The notes beneath the pieces are model-generated. The model had not been told where the DNA came from. It saw only the letters and a list, made by a program, of their open reading frames with translations, and did no database searches. DNA of 64,000 nucleotides, taken from assembly GCF_013402815.2 (NCBI RefSeq), contig NZ_CP058601.1:1178001-1242000 (forward strand), given 5' to 3'. Below, one piece after another: positions 1 to 9,047 of this stretch. Numbering within the stretch: position 1 is the first letter of the stretch; every line of letters begins with the position of its first letter. This DNA comes from Natrinema halophilum. GTDB taxonomy: Archaea; Halobacteriota; Halobacteria; Halobacteriales; Natrialbaceae. Made by a program: the position numbers and the translations under genes.

Positions 1-147
1 CTGGATCTTCTTGAATTTCTCTTCGGCATCGGGGTCGTCGCTGACGTCCGGATGATACTCGGTGGCCTTCTTCCGATACGCCTGTTTAATCTCCTCGGTA
101 GACGCGTCGGGACTCACGCCGAGAACGTCATAGAAGTCCTCGCTCAT
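1..147 (-). CDS. dnaJ: Chaperone DnaJ, N-terminal part (cut by window edge)
   Basis: Only the first 49 codons are inside the window; the gene runs off the left edge. The peptide begins [16 protein letters not shown] and contains helix II ([17 protein letters not shown]) with the HPD tripeptide at residues 32-34, which activates the ATPase of Hsp70. This is the classic J-domain start. It lies on the same strand as dnaK and grpE, and the histidine kinase gene on the opposite strand separates it from dnaK. Together they would form the DnaK-DnaJ-GrpE refolding machine in the cytoplasm. The zinc-finger and C-terminal domains cannot be seen, so a shorter J-domain protein is not formally excluded. 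Confidence 0.93.
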   Translation of the reverse strand, partial: MSEDFYDVLGVSPDASTEEIKQAYRKKATEYHPDVSDDPDAEEKFKKIQ

Positions 148-322
148 TCGTTGTCTTACCGATACTCGGTTGAGACACTTGAAACGAACGTTCGACGGTC
201 GATTCCTCGAGTGCTGAGACGAGAGTACACAGGGCCAGCAGACAGGGACCACTATCCCGGGAAAGTGTGGCCAAAACCGACTGCGTCTCTCGATAGCACT
301 GGCCGCAATAATAATGAAAGTG

Positions 323-341
323 TATTGTGATTATGGGTACA
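323..341 (+). promoter_or_regulatory. TATTGTG-type element before the histidine kinase
   Basis: TATTGTG at 323-329 is followed after eight bases by TACAG, resembling the dyad TTGTG-N9-TACAA before the TrmB-like gene at 17.9 kb. It may belong to the motif set of the sulfur island or be chance. It lies 48 bases before the ATG at 377. Confidence 0.25.
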
Positions 342-376
342 GCGAACTTTCACGTCACTCCCGCCAATCCGTACCT

Positions 377-2071
377 ATGTTCCAATTCTCTCCGTTCGTC
401 GTTCCGTATTTCGGGTCGGGGATCGTCACGGCCGGCGTAGCGGCATATACGTATCGATACCATCGGAAATATGGGAGCGACGAGACGGTCCTGTCACTTG
501 CCGTCATGATGCTATCGGCGACGATCTGGATTCTATCGCGGTCGTTCCAATACGTCGTCACCGACGAGACGTTGAAGGTGCTCCTGGCATCGATCGTCTG
601 GATCGGCTGGGGCGGAGGGGTGATGGGGCTCCTGTTCTTCACGCTGGCCTACACCGGACGAACCGACGTTTTTGCGCGTCGTACCGTTGGAATCCTGCTA
701 GTCCCGGTCGTGATTGGAATCCTGTTGGCCCTCACCAACGAACTTCATACCCTGTTGTGGACCGGCGAGTTCGTCAGTCGAAACGGATTATACGTCTACG
801 TTACCGAACCCGAGCCGGCGCATCTACTATCGCTGTTGTACTTGGACGCCGTCGTCGTCTACAGCGTGGTTTTGCTCGTAAAGCACTCGTTCGACTCGGC
901 CAAACTCTACCGACGACAGACGATTGCTATCGTTCTGGGTGCGATAACGCCGATGACGCTTGGCGCGTTGTTTCTTTTCAATCTGATCCCGTTCGTTCCG
1001 GATTTCCTCGACCTCACTCCAATCGGCATTGGCGTAACCGGCCTGTGTTTTAGCTACGCTATCTTTCGCTACCGAATGCTCGATCTGGTGCCCATCGCTC
1101 GACGAACCGCGTGGGACGAGGTGGATGATGCCATCGTCACGCTGGACGGCGATAACCGCGTACTCGACGCGAACGTCGCCGCCCGGAACCTGTTCATCGA
1201 TGATGGCGACGACTACGTCGGCATGCAAGGATCCGCCTTTTTCGATTCAGTGCCCGACGAGGTGCTAGAACGCTACGAAGACACTGCAGAGGTCGAAACC
1301 CAGATCGCCGTGCAACTCGACGGCGAGGAACGATACTTTTCACTGTCTCTGTCCCCGATCGACCGAGGGTCCAATACCCGGGGTGGACGAGTGGTCGTCC
1401 TCAGGGATATCACCGGAATCAAACGCCGTGAGGAGGAACTCGACCTGCTCCGACAGGTGCAGTCCAGAGTACTTCGACACAACATCCGCAACGAACTGAC
1501 CTCTATCCGGGGCCACACAAATCACGTCGCCGAAGCCGTCGAAGACGGTCACGCCGAACGGCTTCAGACTGTCCTCGAGGCCAGCGACGACTTGCTATCG
1601 ATCAGTCGAAAAGCGCGACTGGTCGAAGACGTCGTCGACGGGGACGGAAAACCTGCCGAATACGATCTTCGAGACGTCGTCGACGAAACGATCGAGAGCA
1701 TGGAAAACCGATATCCGAACGTCTCGTTCGACGTGAACGGACCCAATTCTCGTCCCGTCGAGGCTGACACCAGACTCGAGGTGGTCATCGAGAACCTTCT
1801 GGAGAACGCTGCAGAACACAACGATGCCACCAGTCCGTGCGTCTCGGTTCGTCTCACGAACGACGAGACGCCGACGCTTACCATCACGGACAACGGGTCG
1901 GGTATTCCAGAGTACGAGCTTACTGTCCTCGAAGACGAACGCGAAACGTCACTGGAACACGGCAGCGGCATCGGCCTGTGGCTGGTCAAGTGGATCGTCG
2001 ACCGCTCGAGTGCAACATTGGAGTTTCAGACGAATTCAGACGGTACCGAAGCGACCCTCCGGTTCGGCTAA
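377..2071 (+). CDS. Membrane histidine kinase (7TM sensor, PAS, kinase)
   Basis: A 564-residue sensor kinase. Residues 1-235 form seven hydrophobic segments like the histidine-kinase 7TM sensor domain. A PAS-like segment follows (about 245-350), then a haloarchaeal H-box with the phospho-acceptor His at about residue 368 (VLRHNIRNELTS). The ATPase domain shows the N box (ENLLENAAEHND), G1 (DNGSGIP) and G2 (GSGIGLWLVKW). An in-frame ATG at 314 exists, but the 7TM family starts at the equivalent of MFQFSPFVVPYFGSG, so I use 377. No response regulator is adjacent, so the partner is unknown. It signals at the membrane; the ligand cannot be inferred. A TATTGTG element at 323-329 lies about 50 bases upstream. 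Confidence 0.9.
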   Translation: MFQFSPFVVPYFGSGIVTAGVAAYTYRYHRKYGSDETVLSLAVMMLSATIWILSRSFQYVVTDETLKVLLASIVWIGWGGGVMGLLFFTLAYTGRTDVFARRTVGILLVPVVIGILLALTNELHTLLWTGEFVSRNGLYVYVTEPEPAHLLSLLYLDAVVVYSVVLLVKHSFDSAKLYRRQTIAIVLGAITPMTLGALFLFNLIPFVPDFLDLTPIGIGVTGLCFSYAIFRYRMLDLVPIARRTAWDEVDDAIVTLDGDNRVLDANVAARNLFIDDGDDYVGMQGSAFFDSVPDEVLERYEDTAEVETQIAVQLDGEERYFSLSLSPIDRGSNTRGGRVVVLRDITGIKRREEELDLLRQVQSRVLRHNIRNELTSIRGHTNHVAEAVEDGHAERLQTVLEASDDLLSISRKARLVEDVVDGDGKPAEYDLRDVVDETIESMENRYPNVSFDVNGPNSRPVEADTRLEVVIENLLENAAEHNDATSPCVSVRLTNDETPTLTITDNGSGIPEYELTVLEDERETSLEHGSGIGLWLVKWIVDRSSATLEFQTNSDGTEATLRFG

Positions 2072-2400
2072 GCGGACTGTGACGAATCGACCGAACGCGT
2101 CCAGCAGTCGCGGCTCGTGATCCCGAGCGTTCGTCGCCGCTCGCCTGTTCGATCTGCGTCGATCGTCACAGCGGTCCAGACGTATCGGCGACGATTGCGG
2201 GGTACAATGCCGATGCGATAAAACGATCCGCGGGAAAACCGTAGCAAACCGTTACGAGACCTGCTTCTGTGGGCAGATCGGTGATTTGAGACGAACCGGG
2301 AACGGACAGCGGTGTGAGCCGTCTCGCCGACCTCCGGCACCGTCTCCGTCGACGTTGCCGGCACGTATCGGAGCTATGCCAGGCGACGTCTCAGATCGGG
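2072..2400. other. Convergent intergenic gap, no gene seen
   Basis: The 329 bases between the stop of the histidine kinase and the stop of dnaK hold only basic, arginine-rich open frames that are not typical of haloarchaeal proteins. I see no convincing gene or RNA. Confidence 0.5.
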
Positions 2401-4335
2401 TTATTCGTCCTCGTCGTCGACGTCTTCGAAGTCGGCGTCGACGAACTCTTCGTCCTCGCCGCCCGCCGCACCCGCACCGGCGTCGGGGCCGGGATTCGGG
2501 CCGCCGCCCATGCCGCCGGGTCCTGCTCCCGCGGCACCGCCGGCTGCGCCGCCAGCGCCGGCTGCGCCGCCAGCACCCGCTGCACCGGCTTCCTGCTGAT
2601 AAATTTGCTTTCCGATCTCCTGCAGTTCCTCGCTCAGGTTTTCCGTCGCAGCTTCGATATCGTCGGCGTCTGCGTCGTCGTCGTCGATCGTTTCTTCGAG
2701 GTTCGCTATCGCGTCCTCGATGTCGGCGCGAAGGTCGTCGTCGACCTGCTCGTCGTTCTCCTCGAGTAGCGTTTCGGCGCGCTGGATCGTGGCTTCGGCG
2801 GTGTTGCGTGCCTCGATGCGCTGGCGCTTTTGCTGGTCTTCCTCGGCGTGTTTCTCGGCCTCGCGTTGCATCTTTTCGATTTCTGCGTCCGAAAGACCGG
2901 CACCGCCCTCGATGGTGATCTCTTCTGTCGTACCGCTGCCTTTGTCCTCGGCGGAGACGTTGACGATACCGTTTTCGTCGATCGAGAACGTGACCTCGAT
3001 TTGGGGCGTACCCGCCGGAGCCGGTGGGATACCCGTCAGGTGGAACTCGCCGAGCAGTTCGTTCTCCTCGGCCAGTTCGCGCTCACCCTGGAAGACCCGT
3101 ACCTGAACGGTGGTCTGGTTGGCCGCTGCAGTGGTGAAAATCTTCGATTCCTCGGTTGGAATCGTCGTGTTCTTCTCGATGAGTCGCTCGAAGAGGCCGC
3201 CCTTGACCTCGATACCGAGCGAGAGCGGCGTCACGTCGAGCAGAACGATGTCGTCGACCTCGCCACCGAGGACGCCACCCTGAATCGCCGCACCCAGTGC
3301 GACCGCTTCGTCCGGATTAACGTTCTTCTGCGGTTCCTGACCGGTCAGCTCTTCGACCTTCTCGCCGACCTGGGGCATCCGCGTCGATCCGCCGACGAGC
3401 AGTACTTCGTCGATGTCGTCTTTTTCGTAGCCAGCATCCTCGAGTGCCTGCTCGGTGGGTTCGATGGTTCGGTCGATGAGATCCTGGGTCAGGGATTCGA
3501 ACTTCGCACGCGTGAGCGACTCCTCGAGGTGAATCGGGCCGTCGTCGGTCGCCGTGATGAAGGGAAGATTGATTTCGGTTTCCTTTCGGGAAGAGAGTTC
3601 GATTTTGGCTTCTTCCGCCGCGTCTTTGAGCCGCTGGAGGGCCTGACGGTCTTCGCGGAGGTCGATTCCGTGTTCGTCCTCGAATCCGTCAGCAAGCCAG
3701 TCGATAATCGCCCTGTCCCAGTCGTCGCCACCGAGGTCGTTGTCACCGTTAGTCGCAACGACCTCATAGACGCCGCCGCCGAGATCCAGTATGGAGACGT
3801 CGAAGGTGCCACCACCGAGGTCGTAAACGAGGACGGTCTGATCTTGATCGTCCTCGAGCCCATACGCCATCGACGCGGCGGTCGGTTCGTTGATGATGCG
3901 CTCGACTTCGAAGCCAGCGATTTCACCCGCGTCTTTGGTCGCCTGGCGCTGTCGGTCGGAGAAGTAAGCGGGAACCGTGATGACGGCCTTTTCGATTTCG
4001 TCACCCAGATAGTCCTCGGCGTCGCGTTTGATCTTCTGGAGGATCATCGCCGAGATCTGTTCTGGCGTGTACTCTTCGTCCTCGACCTCGACGGTGTAAT
4101 CCTCTTCGCCGATATGACGTTTGATCGAGGAAATCGTCTTTTCGGGGTTCTGAATCGCCTGATTCTTCGCTGGTTTCCCGACGAGGCGCTCTTCGTCGTC
4201 GGTAAAGGCAACGACGGAGGGCGTCGTTCGTTCGCCTTCTGCGTTAACGATTATCTCCGGATCGCCACCTTCCATCACCGCGAACGCACTGTTCGTCGTT
4301 CCGAGGTCGATTCCGAGAATTTTGTTGCTCGCCAT
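2401..4335 (-). CDS. dnaK: Chaperone protein DnaK (Hsp70)
   Basis: A full-length 644-residue Hsp70, the normal length. It binds and releases unfolded proteins in an ATP cycle driven by DnaJ and reset by GrpE. The nucleotide-binding domain carries GIDLGTTNS near the N-terminus, [10 protein letters not shown] and [13 protein letters not shown]. The substrate-binding domain and helical lid follow. The tail is rich in Gly and Ala and ends in the acidic DVDDEDE, as in other halophiles. A TATA-like TTTTAAA at 4362-4368 sits about 27 bases before the ATG, suggesting a leaderless transcript. A TATTGTG element (4346-4352) lies between that box and the start. grpE is 238 bases upstream on the same strand. 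Confidence 0.98.
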   Translation of the reverse strand: MASNKILGIDLGTTNSAFAVMEGGDPEIIVNAEGERTTPSVVAFTDDEERLVGKPAKNQAIQNPEKTISSIKRHIGEEDYTVEVEDEEYTPEQISAMILQKIKRDAEDYLGDEIEKAVITVPAYFSDRQRQATKDAGEIAGFEVERIINEPTAASMAYGLEDDQDQTVLVYDLGGGTFDVSILDLGGGVYEVVATNGDNDLGGDDWDRAIIDWLADGFEDEHGIDLREDRQALQRLKDAAEEAKIELSSRKETEINLPFITATDDGPIHLEESLTRAKFESLTQDLIDRTIEPTEQALEDAGYEKDDIDEVLLVGGSTRMPQVGEKVEELTGQEPQKNVNPDEAVALGAAIQGGVLGGEVDDIVLLDVTPLSLGIEVKGGLFERLIEKNTTIPTEESKIFTTAAANQTTVQVRVFQGERELAEENELLGEFHLTGIPPAPAGTPQIEVTFSIDENGIVNVSAEDKGSGTTEEITIEGGAGLSDAEIEKMQREAEKHAEEDQQKRQRIEARNTAEATIQRAETLLEENDEQVDDDLRADIEDAIANLEETIDDDDADADDIEAATENLSEELQEIGKQIYQQEAGAAGAGGAAGAGGAAGGAAGAGPGGMGGGPNPGPDAGAGAAGGEDEEFVDADFEDVDDEDE

Positions 4336-4345
4336 CGTGGAGGGG

Positions 4346-4352
4346 TATTGTG
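4346..4352 (+). promoter_or_regulatory. TATTGTG element in the dnaK promoter
   Basis: TATTGTG lies between the presumed TATA box (4362-4368) and the dnaK start. If it is functional, the position would suit a repressor, unlike most other copies, which sit upstream of the TATA box. It may be chance. Confidence 0.25.
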
Positions 4353-4573
4353 CGCACTTTGTTTTAAAGGTTACTAGGAGCGATCAGGTGCCGAATTAAA
4401 CGCTCATAGGGCCCCTTAGATACGATTTTACGGCAGTTGGGGATCTATAAAAACGATCGTGGAATCCGTCGACCGGATGAAAAAAATAACAGTGTTCCTA
4501 TAGTTATAGCGCGGGTAAAAGCCGATACCGATCTGGAGAAGCGACACGTACAGGTATCGCTACACGGTCGAAG

Positions 4574-5764
4574 TCACTCGTCGACATCGTCCACCGGAGT
4601 CTCGTCTATATCGTCGTCGGTGGCGACCTCGCCACCAAGTTCGATCGCTCCATCGTCCGCGTCGGTTTCTTCTTTCTCTCCTGCGTCGTCGGAGACGTCG
4701 ACCGATCCATCTGTGGATGCGTTGGTCTCTGCGGATTCATCGGCGTCCTCGTCACTTCCGGCCTCGCTGTCGTCACTCGCCCCTTCGCTCCCGCGTTCGG
4801 CGTCGTCAGCGGGTGATTCAGTTTCAGTCCCGGGATCGCCGTTCGAGATGGTCACCTGTGCGTTCTGAATGACCTTATCACCCATCTCGTAGCCGGGGGT
4901 GTAGACTTCGTCGATGGTCCCTTCAGGACGACTGCTTTCGACCTGCATCATGACCTCGTGGCGCTGGGGGTCGGCTTCTGTCCCGGGCTCTGGATCGATT
5001 TCGGAGACGTTCTCGTCTTCGAGGATACGGTCGAATTCTCGGAGGGTCATTTCGACGCCCTGCTGAAGGCTTTCGGTATCGTCGCTTTCCTCCTCGAGTG
5101 CGCGTTTCAAATTATCGCGGACGCCGATGAGTCGCTCGACTAGGTCTTCGGTAGCGCGATCCTTGATCTGCTGTTGGCGTTTTTTCGCGCGCTTCTTGTA
5201 GTTCTGGAAGTCCGCCTGTTTGCGCTTCAGTCGACTCTTCAGCTCGTCGATTTCCTCTTTGTGTGCTTCGAGTTGTTCGTCTCGTTCGTTCAATGCCTGC
5301 TCGTACTCGTCGAGTTCGTCCTGTAATTCGCCGATCGTTTCGGCCTGGGACTCGATTCGCTCTTCGAGATCCTCCAGTTCCTCGCGCTGGTGTGTGACTG
5401 TGCCATTGAGGTCGCGAGCTTCCTCGACGATCGAGCTTACCTTGTGTGCGAGTTCGTCGTCGTATTCGGTGACACGGTCGAGGACACGCTGGATGTCCTC
5501 GCTCGTTTCGGGTGCATCGTCGTCCGTGTCCGTCTCTGCCTCTGTCTCATCCTCGGTCGTTCCTCTGTTCGAACCGATATCGGTCGCCTCTGATTCCGAT
5601 TCCGTCGCCGACGGTTCTGATTCGGAATCGTTCGAGTCGGGAGCCGATTCCGTTTCCCCGCCGACCGACTCCTCGGGATTCACGTCAGCCATCTCGCCGT
5701 CGTTGGATTCCTCCTCGGACTGGACACCCTGGGCGGACGCATTCGTCCCTTCGTCTTCGCTCAT
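4574..5764 (-). CDS. grpE: Nucleotide exchange factor GrpE, with long acidic tails
   Basis: GrpE releases ADP from DnaK. The start at 5764 (MSEDEGTNASAQG) is chosen because upstream codons to 6004 run into a tandem repeat and are basic. A TATA-like ATAATAAAAG lies 22-31 bases before this ATG. At 396 residues it is about twice the usual size. The first 115 or so residues are a low-complexity Glu/Asp/Ser region. A long coiled coil follows (about 120-225). The GrpE core holds the beta-domain signature around QVESSRPEGTIDEVYTPGYE. After it comes another acidic tail of about 80 residues. Codon use and acidity fit a haloarchaeon, so the tails are probably real rather than a misread frame. Confidence 0.93.
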   Translation of the reverse strand: MSEDEGTNASAQGVQSEEESNDGEMADVNPEESVGGETESAPDSNDSESEPSATESESEATDIGSNRGTTEDETEAETDTDDDAPETSEDIQRVLDRVTEYDDELAHKVSSIVEEARDLNGTVTHQREELEDLEERIESQAETIGELQDELDEYEQALNERDEQLEAHKEEIDELKSRLKRKQADFQNYKKRAKKRQQQIKDRATEDLVERLIGVRDNLKRALEEESDDTESLQQGVEMTLREFDRILEDENVSEIDPEPGTEADPQRHEVMMQVESSRPEGTIDEVYTPGYEMGDKVIQNAQVTISNGDPGTETESPADDAERGSEGASDDSEAGSDEDADESAETNASTDGSVDVSDDAGEKEETDADDGAIELGGEVATDDDIDETPVDDVDE

Positions 5765-5820
5765 GTGCCAGTCAACGAACAGCGATAATAAAAGGGTTGA
5801 GGTACGGCGGACCGGCTCGG

Positions 5821-5908
5821 ACGAACTGACGAACTGACGAACTGACGAACGGACGAACTGACGAACGGACGAACTGACGAACGGACGAACTGACGAACGG
5901 ACGAACGG
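5821..5908. repeat. 8-base tandem repeat, 11 units, upstream of grpE
   Basis: Eleven perfect-length units of ACGAACTG or ACGAACGG run without gaps. The first three are CTG-type, then the two types alternate, and the last two are CGG-type. The array begins 57 bases upstream of the grpE ATG, about 25 bases beyond its likely TATA box. On the grpE strand the units read CAGTTCGT or CCGTTCGT. Confidence 0.95.
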
Positions 5909-6344
5909 AGACGTCCGTCGGGGAAAACGGTCACCACAAAGATCAATCGCCCGTTTCAGCAGGTAATCGTGGCCGTTCATGATACGTTGAAAGAAACGAT
6001 ACAACGGTCTACATGCGGTTTAGGCCCCAACGCCGTACTCGACGGTCCGGCTTCGTTCCTGATGGCGCGACGTGGGCACGGCGGGATGATGATCGGCGTC
6101 GCGTTTGATCCTCGCGGTTCCAGATCCGCTTTGAAATGTCGTTCGTCCGCGTAGAACCCGGGCTGAACCGACGTCCGTTCAGCCACAACAGTTCTATCGT
6201 GTAGCGGGACCACAACGGCTTGCCCGTGATCTTCTACCCCGATCGATGGGTTTATTTGAACTTCGTTACTGTCGTCCACCGATAACGGTTCGCAATGAAA
6301 CGCGACACAAGGGCGTTCGTCAAGTAAGTGGGAGGAAGAGAATC
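5909..6344. other. Divergent intergenic gap between grpE repeat and ZIP gene
   Basis: About 435 bases without a convincing gene. A minus-strand open frame with a GTG start (5977-6279, 100 codons) has third-codon positions less GC-rich than real genes here, so I do not call it. A purine-rich stretch (GGGAGGAAG, about 6330-6338) before 6345 is the likely ribosome-binding site of the ZIP gene. Confidence 0.45.
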
Positions 6345-7178
6345 ATGGTTCCAGTAGTCGAGTTGTTTGTTCGAATCGCCGGCGAAAACCCGGTCGTACA
6401 GGGGCTCGTCGGCGGGATCGTTATCGCGGTGTTAAACCTGCTCGGCGCATCGCTGGTGCTCGTCTGGCAAGATCCTTCGGAACGTGCGCTCGATGGCGCA
6501 CTCGGATTCGCGGCCGGTGTGATGCTGGCTGCAGCCTTCACGAGCCTCATCATCCCGGGGATCGACCAGTATTCGGGAGGAAATCCGATTCCGACGCTCG
6601 TGGGCGTCGTACTCGGTGCCGTCTTCCTCGACCGTGCCGACGGGCTCGTCCCGCACGCACACTATCTGCTGACCGGGAGCAGGCGGACGGACGAAGCCGA
6701 CCCGAGTACGTCCCTTCCGCTCGAGAGCGAGCGGCTGACGCCCGTGATCCTCTTCATCCTCGCTATCACCCTCCACAACATGCCCGAAGGGCTAGCCGTG
6801 GGTGTCGGCTTTGGCTCCGGAGACATCGAGAACGCGATTCCGCTCATGCTCGCTATCGGCATTCAAAATATACCGGAAGGGCTCGCCGTGTCGGTAGCCG
6901 CCATCAATGCGGGCCTGGATCGGCGCTTCTACGCAGCCTTCGCCGGAATACGATCCGGCATCGTCGAAATACCCCTTGCGGTTTTAGGCGCGCTGGCAGT
7001 AAGTGTCGTCGAACCGGTACTGCCGTACGCGATGGGATTTGCCGCGGGAGCGATGCTTTTCGTCATTTCCGACGAGATCATCCCCGAAACCCACACTCGC
7101 GGATACGAGCGGATCGCGACGCTCGGCGTAATGGCAGGCGTCGTCATAATGCTGTATCTCGACGTCAGTTTGGGATAG
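6345..7178 (+). CDS. ZIP-family divalent metal transporter
   Basis: A 277-residue membrane protein with about eight hydrophobic segments. The two ZIP metal-site motifs are clear: HNMPEGLAVG (His144, Asn145, Glu148) and, one helix later, QNIPEGLAVS (Asn175, Glu178). ZIP proteins move Zn2+, Fe2+ or other divalent metals into the cytoplasm, so uptake is the likely role; the metal cannot be told. An ATG at 6246 is in frame, but the segment before 6345 is basic and lacks family similarity. The chosen ATG has a Shine-Dalgarno-like GGAGG eleven bases ahead. The gene stands alone. Confidence 0.92.
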   Translation: MVPVVELFVRIAGENPVVQGLVGGIVIAVLNLLGASLVLVWQDPSERALDGALGFAAGVMLAAAFTSLIIPGIDQYSGGNPIPTLVGVVLGAVFLDRADGLVPHAHYLLTGSRRTDEADPSTSLPLESERLTPVILFILAITLHNMPEGLAVGVGFGSGDIENAIPLMLAIGIQNIPEGLAVSVAAINAGLDRRFYAAFAGIRSGIVEIPLAVLGALAVSVVEPVLPYAMGFAAGAMLFVISDEIIPETHTRGYERIATLGVMAGVVIMLYLDVSLG

Positions 7179-7446
7179 CCGCGATCGAGTCGTCGGAGCG
7201 GGCATCGGGGTGATCTGGCGACCCCCGTAGATCCAACGCCGGCCGATGAATGACGCGATCGGTGGAATTCGGACGCCCCAGGCTCCGTTCGGTGGCGACA
7301 TCGAGGTGGAAACCTGGCCCCCGTGGGACTGTGACCGCCACAAGACGGTGCCGAGCTCCGTTCTCGTCACCTCTCACATCCGTTTCGTGATGTTCGTTGC
7401 GATCGTAAGGTGTCTATTTTTCTACTCAGTCGGAGCAGGCCTCTAT

Positions 7447-7932
7447 ATGGAACTGATCGAACGACGAACGATACTCAAAACGATCGGCGTAAGTACCGTC
7501 CTCGGCGGCATCAGTGGCTCCGCGAGCGCACAGGAGGGTGAGGAGGAACCGGACTACGGCGATTGGTTCGACGACGTCGAGAACTACGAGGAGACCGAGG
7601 ATCTGACGGGAGAGGACGAAGTCACCGTCGACGTCGGGGCTGGAGATGGCCTCCAGTTCGATCCCCCCGCTTTCCGCATCGATCAGGATGCGACGGTCGT
7701 CTGGGAGTGGACGGGCGAGGGCGGCAGCCACAACGTCGTCCACGTTCCAGAAGAAGAGGAGTCGCTGGGAATCGAAAATGCAACTGGTGCGGAGGAACCG
7801 GTTTTCGAGACCGAAATCACCGACGAAGCAGGGTTTACGTTCGAACACCAGTTCGAAGACACCGGGACGTACCTGTACGTGTGTGAGCCCCACCGCCAAC
7901 AGGGGATGAAGGGCGCGGTTGTCGTCGAATAG
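7447..7932 (+). CDS. Halocyanin-type blue copper protein (Tat-exported)
   Basis: A 161-residue type-1 copper protein, a small electron carrier outside the membrane. The N-terminus has a twin-arginine signal (ERRTILK, then a hydrophobic run ending SASAQ). There is no lipobox Cys, so it is probably cleaved and released rather than lipid-anchored. An acidic linker precedes the cupredoxin domain. The likely copper ligands are His95 (GGSHNVVH), Cys146, His149 and Met154 (YVCEPHRQQGMKG). The start at 7447 gives the signal directly; upstream codons do not. TATTTTTC at about 7413-7420 is a plausible leaderless promoter box. It faces the DsbA-like gene, with a tandem repeat between them. Confidence 0.94.
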   Translation: MELIERRTILKTIGVSTVLGGISGSASAQEGEEEPDYGDWFDDVENYEETEDLTGEDEVTVDVGAGDGLQFDPPAFRIDQDATVVWEWTGEGGSHNVVHVPEEEESLGIENATGAEEPVFETEITDEAGFTFEHQFEDTGTYLYVCEPHRQQGMKGAVVVE

Positions 7933-7951
7933 TGTGAATCCGTCGTTCGGT

Positions 7952-8095
7952 GCCGGTCTCCACTGGCACAGAGATGCTGCGTTCGCCGCCGGTCTCCACT
8001 GGCACAGAGATGCTGCGTTCGCCGCCGGTCTCCACTGGCACAGAGACGCTGCGTTCGCCGCCGGTCTCCACTGGCACAGAGACGCTGCGTTCGCC
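7952..8095. repeat. 36-base tandem repeat, 4 units
   Basis: Four head-to-tail units at 7952, 7988, 8024 and 8060, each starting GCCGGTCTCCACTGG and ending TGCGTTCGCC. The only difference is GATGCT in the first two and GACGCT in the last two. Each unit can pair TCTC with GAGA across CACTGGCACA. It fills the gap between the convergent halocyanin and DsbA-like genes. There are no unique spacers, so it is not a CRISPR array. Confidence 0.96.
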
Positions 8096-8109
8096 GCCGT
8101 CGACGAGTG

Positions 8110-8838
8110 TTAGCCGCTCTCGTACCGATCGATCGCCTCATCGAACCGTTCTATCGGCTGGGCGCCCACGAGCGACGTCCCCGATTCGAGATCTCGATCG
8201 AAGACGACGAACGTTGGCGTGCTCGAAATACCACCCGAGCGGGCTCGTTCGGCATCCGCGTCGATCCGGGCTTCGAGTTCCGAGCGCCGTTCTTCGAGAC
8301 AGGTCTCGAGTGCAGCGGCGTCCACACCGGAAACCGAGTGCGTGTACTCGACGAGGTTCTCCGCTGACGCCCAGCCGGAGTTTTTCTCGCCCTGTTCGTC
8401 GAAGATAGCGGTGTGCCAGTCCCAGTACGCCGTCGGCTCCGATCGGCGGACCTGATCCCACACGCACTTTCCGGCGACCGCGGCAGTCATCGAATCCGCG
8501 CCGAAATACGGCAGCGAGATGAACACGATTCGAACCGTTCCGGGTCGGACGTGATTCCGAACGAGTTCGGGGAGCGTCTCTCGTTCGAATCGTTCGCAGA
8601 ACGGGCACTGGAAGTCCGTCCAGTAGTACAACTCGAGCGGTGCGTCCGGCGAGCCCATGATCGGCTTCTCCCGTAACTCGACGCCGAGTGCGGACGGTTC
8701 GTCGCTCGAGTGAAATGGTGGAGACAGATCGTGATCGGCGCTCTCGTCGGATCGCGTGGCATAATAGAGGCTGCCACTACCCAACAGCGTTCCAGTGCCC
8801 GCAAGAACGGCGCGACGGGACGGCTGATCGAGCGACAT
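8110..8838 (-). CDS. DsbA-like thiol-disulfide oxidoreductase (Tat signal)
   Basis: A 242-residue exported thioredoxin-fold protein of the DsbA/DSBA-oxidoreductase group. A twin-arginine signal (SRRAVLAG) leads into a hydrophobic segment, so it is translocated folded and probably stays membrane-attached. The active site is CPFC (Cys78, Cys81) after YYWTDFQ. The helical insertion typical of DsbA follows, and the cis-proline loop is STPTFVVF. It likely forms or repairs disulfides in exported proteins. Its promoter carries two adjacent palindromes (8866-8909), the second shared with two other promoters. Upstream genes also encode exported or Cys-motif proteins, suggesting a shared envelope thiol role; that is inference. 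Confidence 0.9.
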   Translation of the reverse strand: MSLDQPSRRAVLAGTGTLLGSGSLYYATRSDESADHDLSPPFHSSDEPSALGVELREKPIMGSPDAPLELYYWTDFQCPFCERFERETLPELVRNHVRPGTVRIVFISLPYFGADSMTAAVAGKCVWDQVRRSEPTAYWDWHTAIFDEQGEKNSGWASAENLVEYTHSVSGVDAAALETCLEERRSELEARIDADAERARSGGISSTPTFVVFDRDLESGTSLVGAQPIERFDEAIDRYESG

Positions 8839-8865
8839 CGCTTGTACTCCCGACCGTTTGCATCA

Positions 8866-8885
8866 CTGACCCGTAAACGGGTCAG
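8866..8885. promoter_or_regulatory. Palindrome adjacent to the DsbA-like promoter
   Basis: CTGACCCGT and its exact reverse complement are separated by AA. It sits 28-47 bases before the DsbA-like ATG and abuts the shared palindrome at 8887-8909. Confidence 0.6.
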
Positions 8886-8886
8886 A

Positions 8887-8909
8887 CGATTTGCTGAGTC
8901 AGCAAATCG
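8887..8909. promoter_or_regulatory. Shared palindrome, copy 1
   Basis: Arm CGATTTGCTGA (8887-8897), one central base, then the exact reverse complement (8899-8909). It lies 49-71 bases before the DsbA-like ATG. The same arms recur at 11016-11038, and nearly so at 16536-16560. Confidence 0.8.
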
Positions 8910-9047
8910 GGATCGGTCCGGGTTTGAGTCGTCGAAGTATCGTATTCGTCCGTCCACGACGGCTCGACGACGCTCGATGTCCGCTCAGACGCGCCATCTG
9001 AGGTGAGGGAAACTACCGCGGGGGAACGATACCGAAACGCCCGATAG

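Noticed and set aside
2830-4377. Long plus-strand open frame (515 codons) opposite dnaK
   Set aside because: It is the mirror of a high-GC gene; dnaK on the other strand has every family motif.
5977-6279. 100-codon minus-strand frame between grpE and the ZIP gene
   Set aside because: GTG start, weak third-position GC and no recognised domain; could be a relic but not supportable.
7952-8095. CRISPR array
   Set aside because: The 36-base units are directly adjacent with no variable spacers and no cas genes are near.
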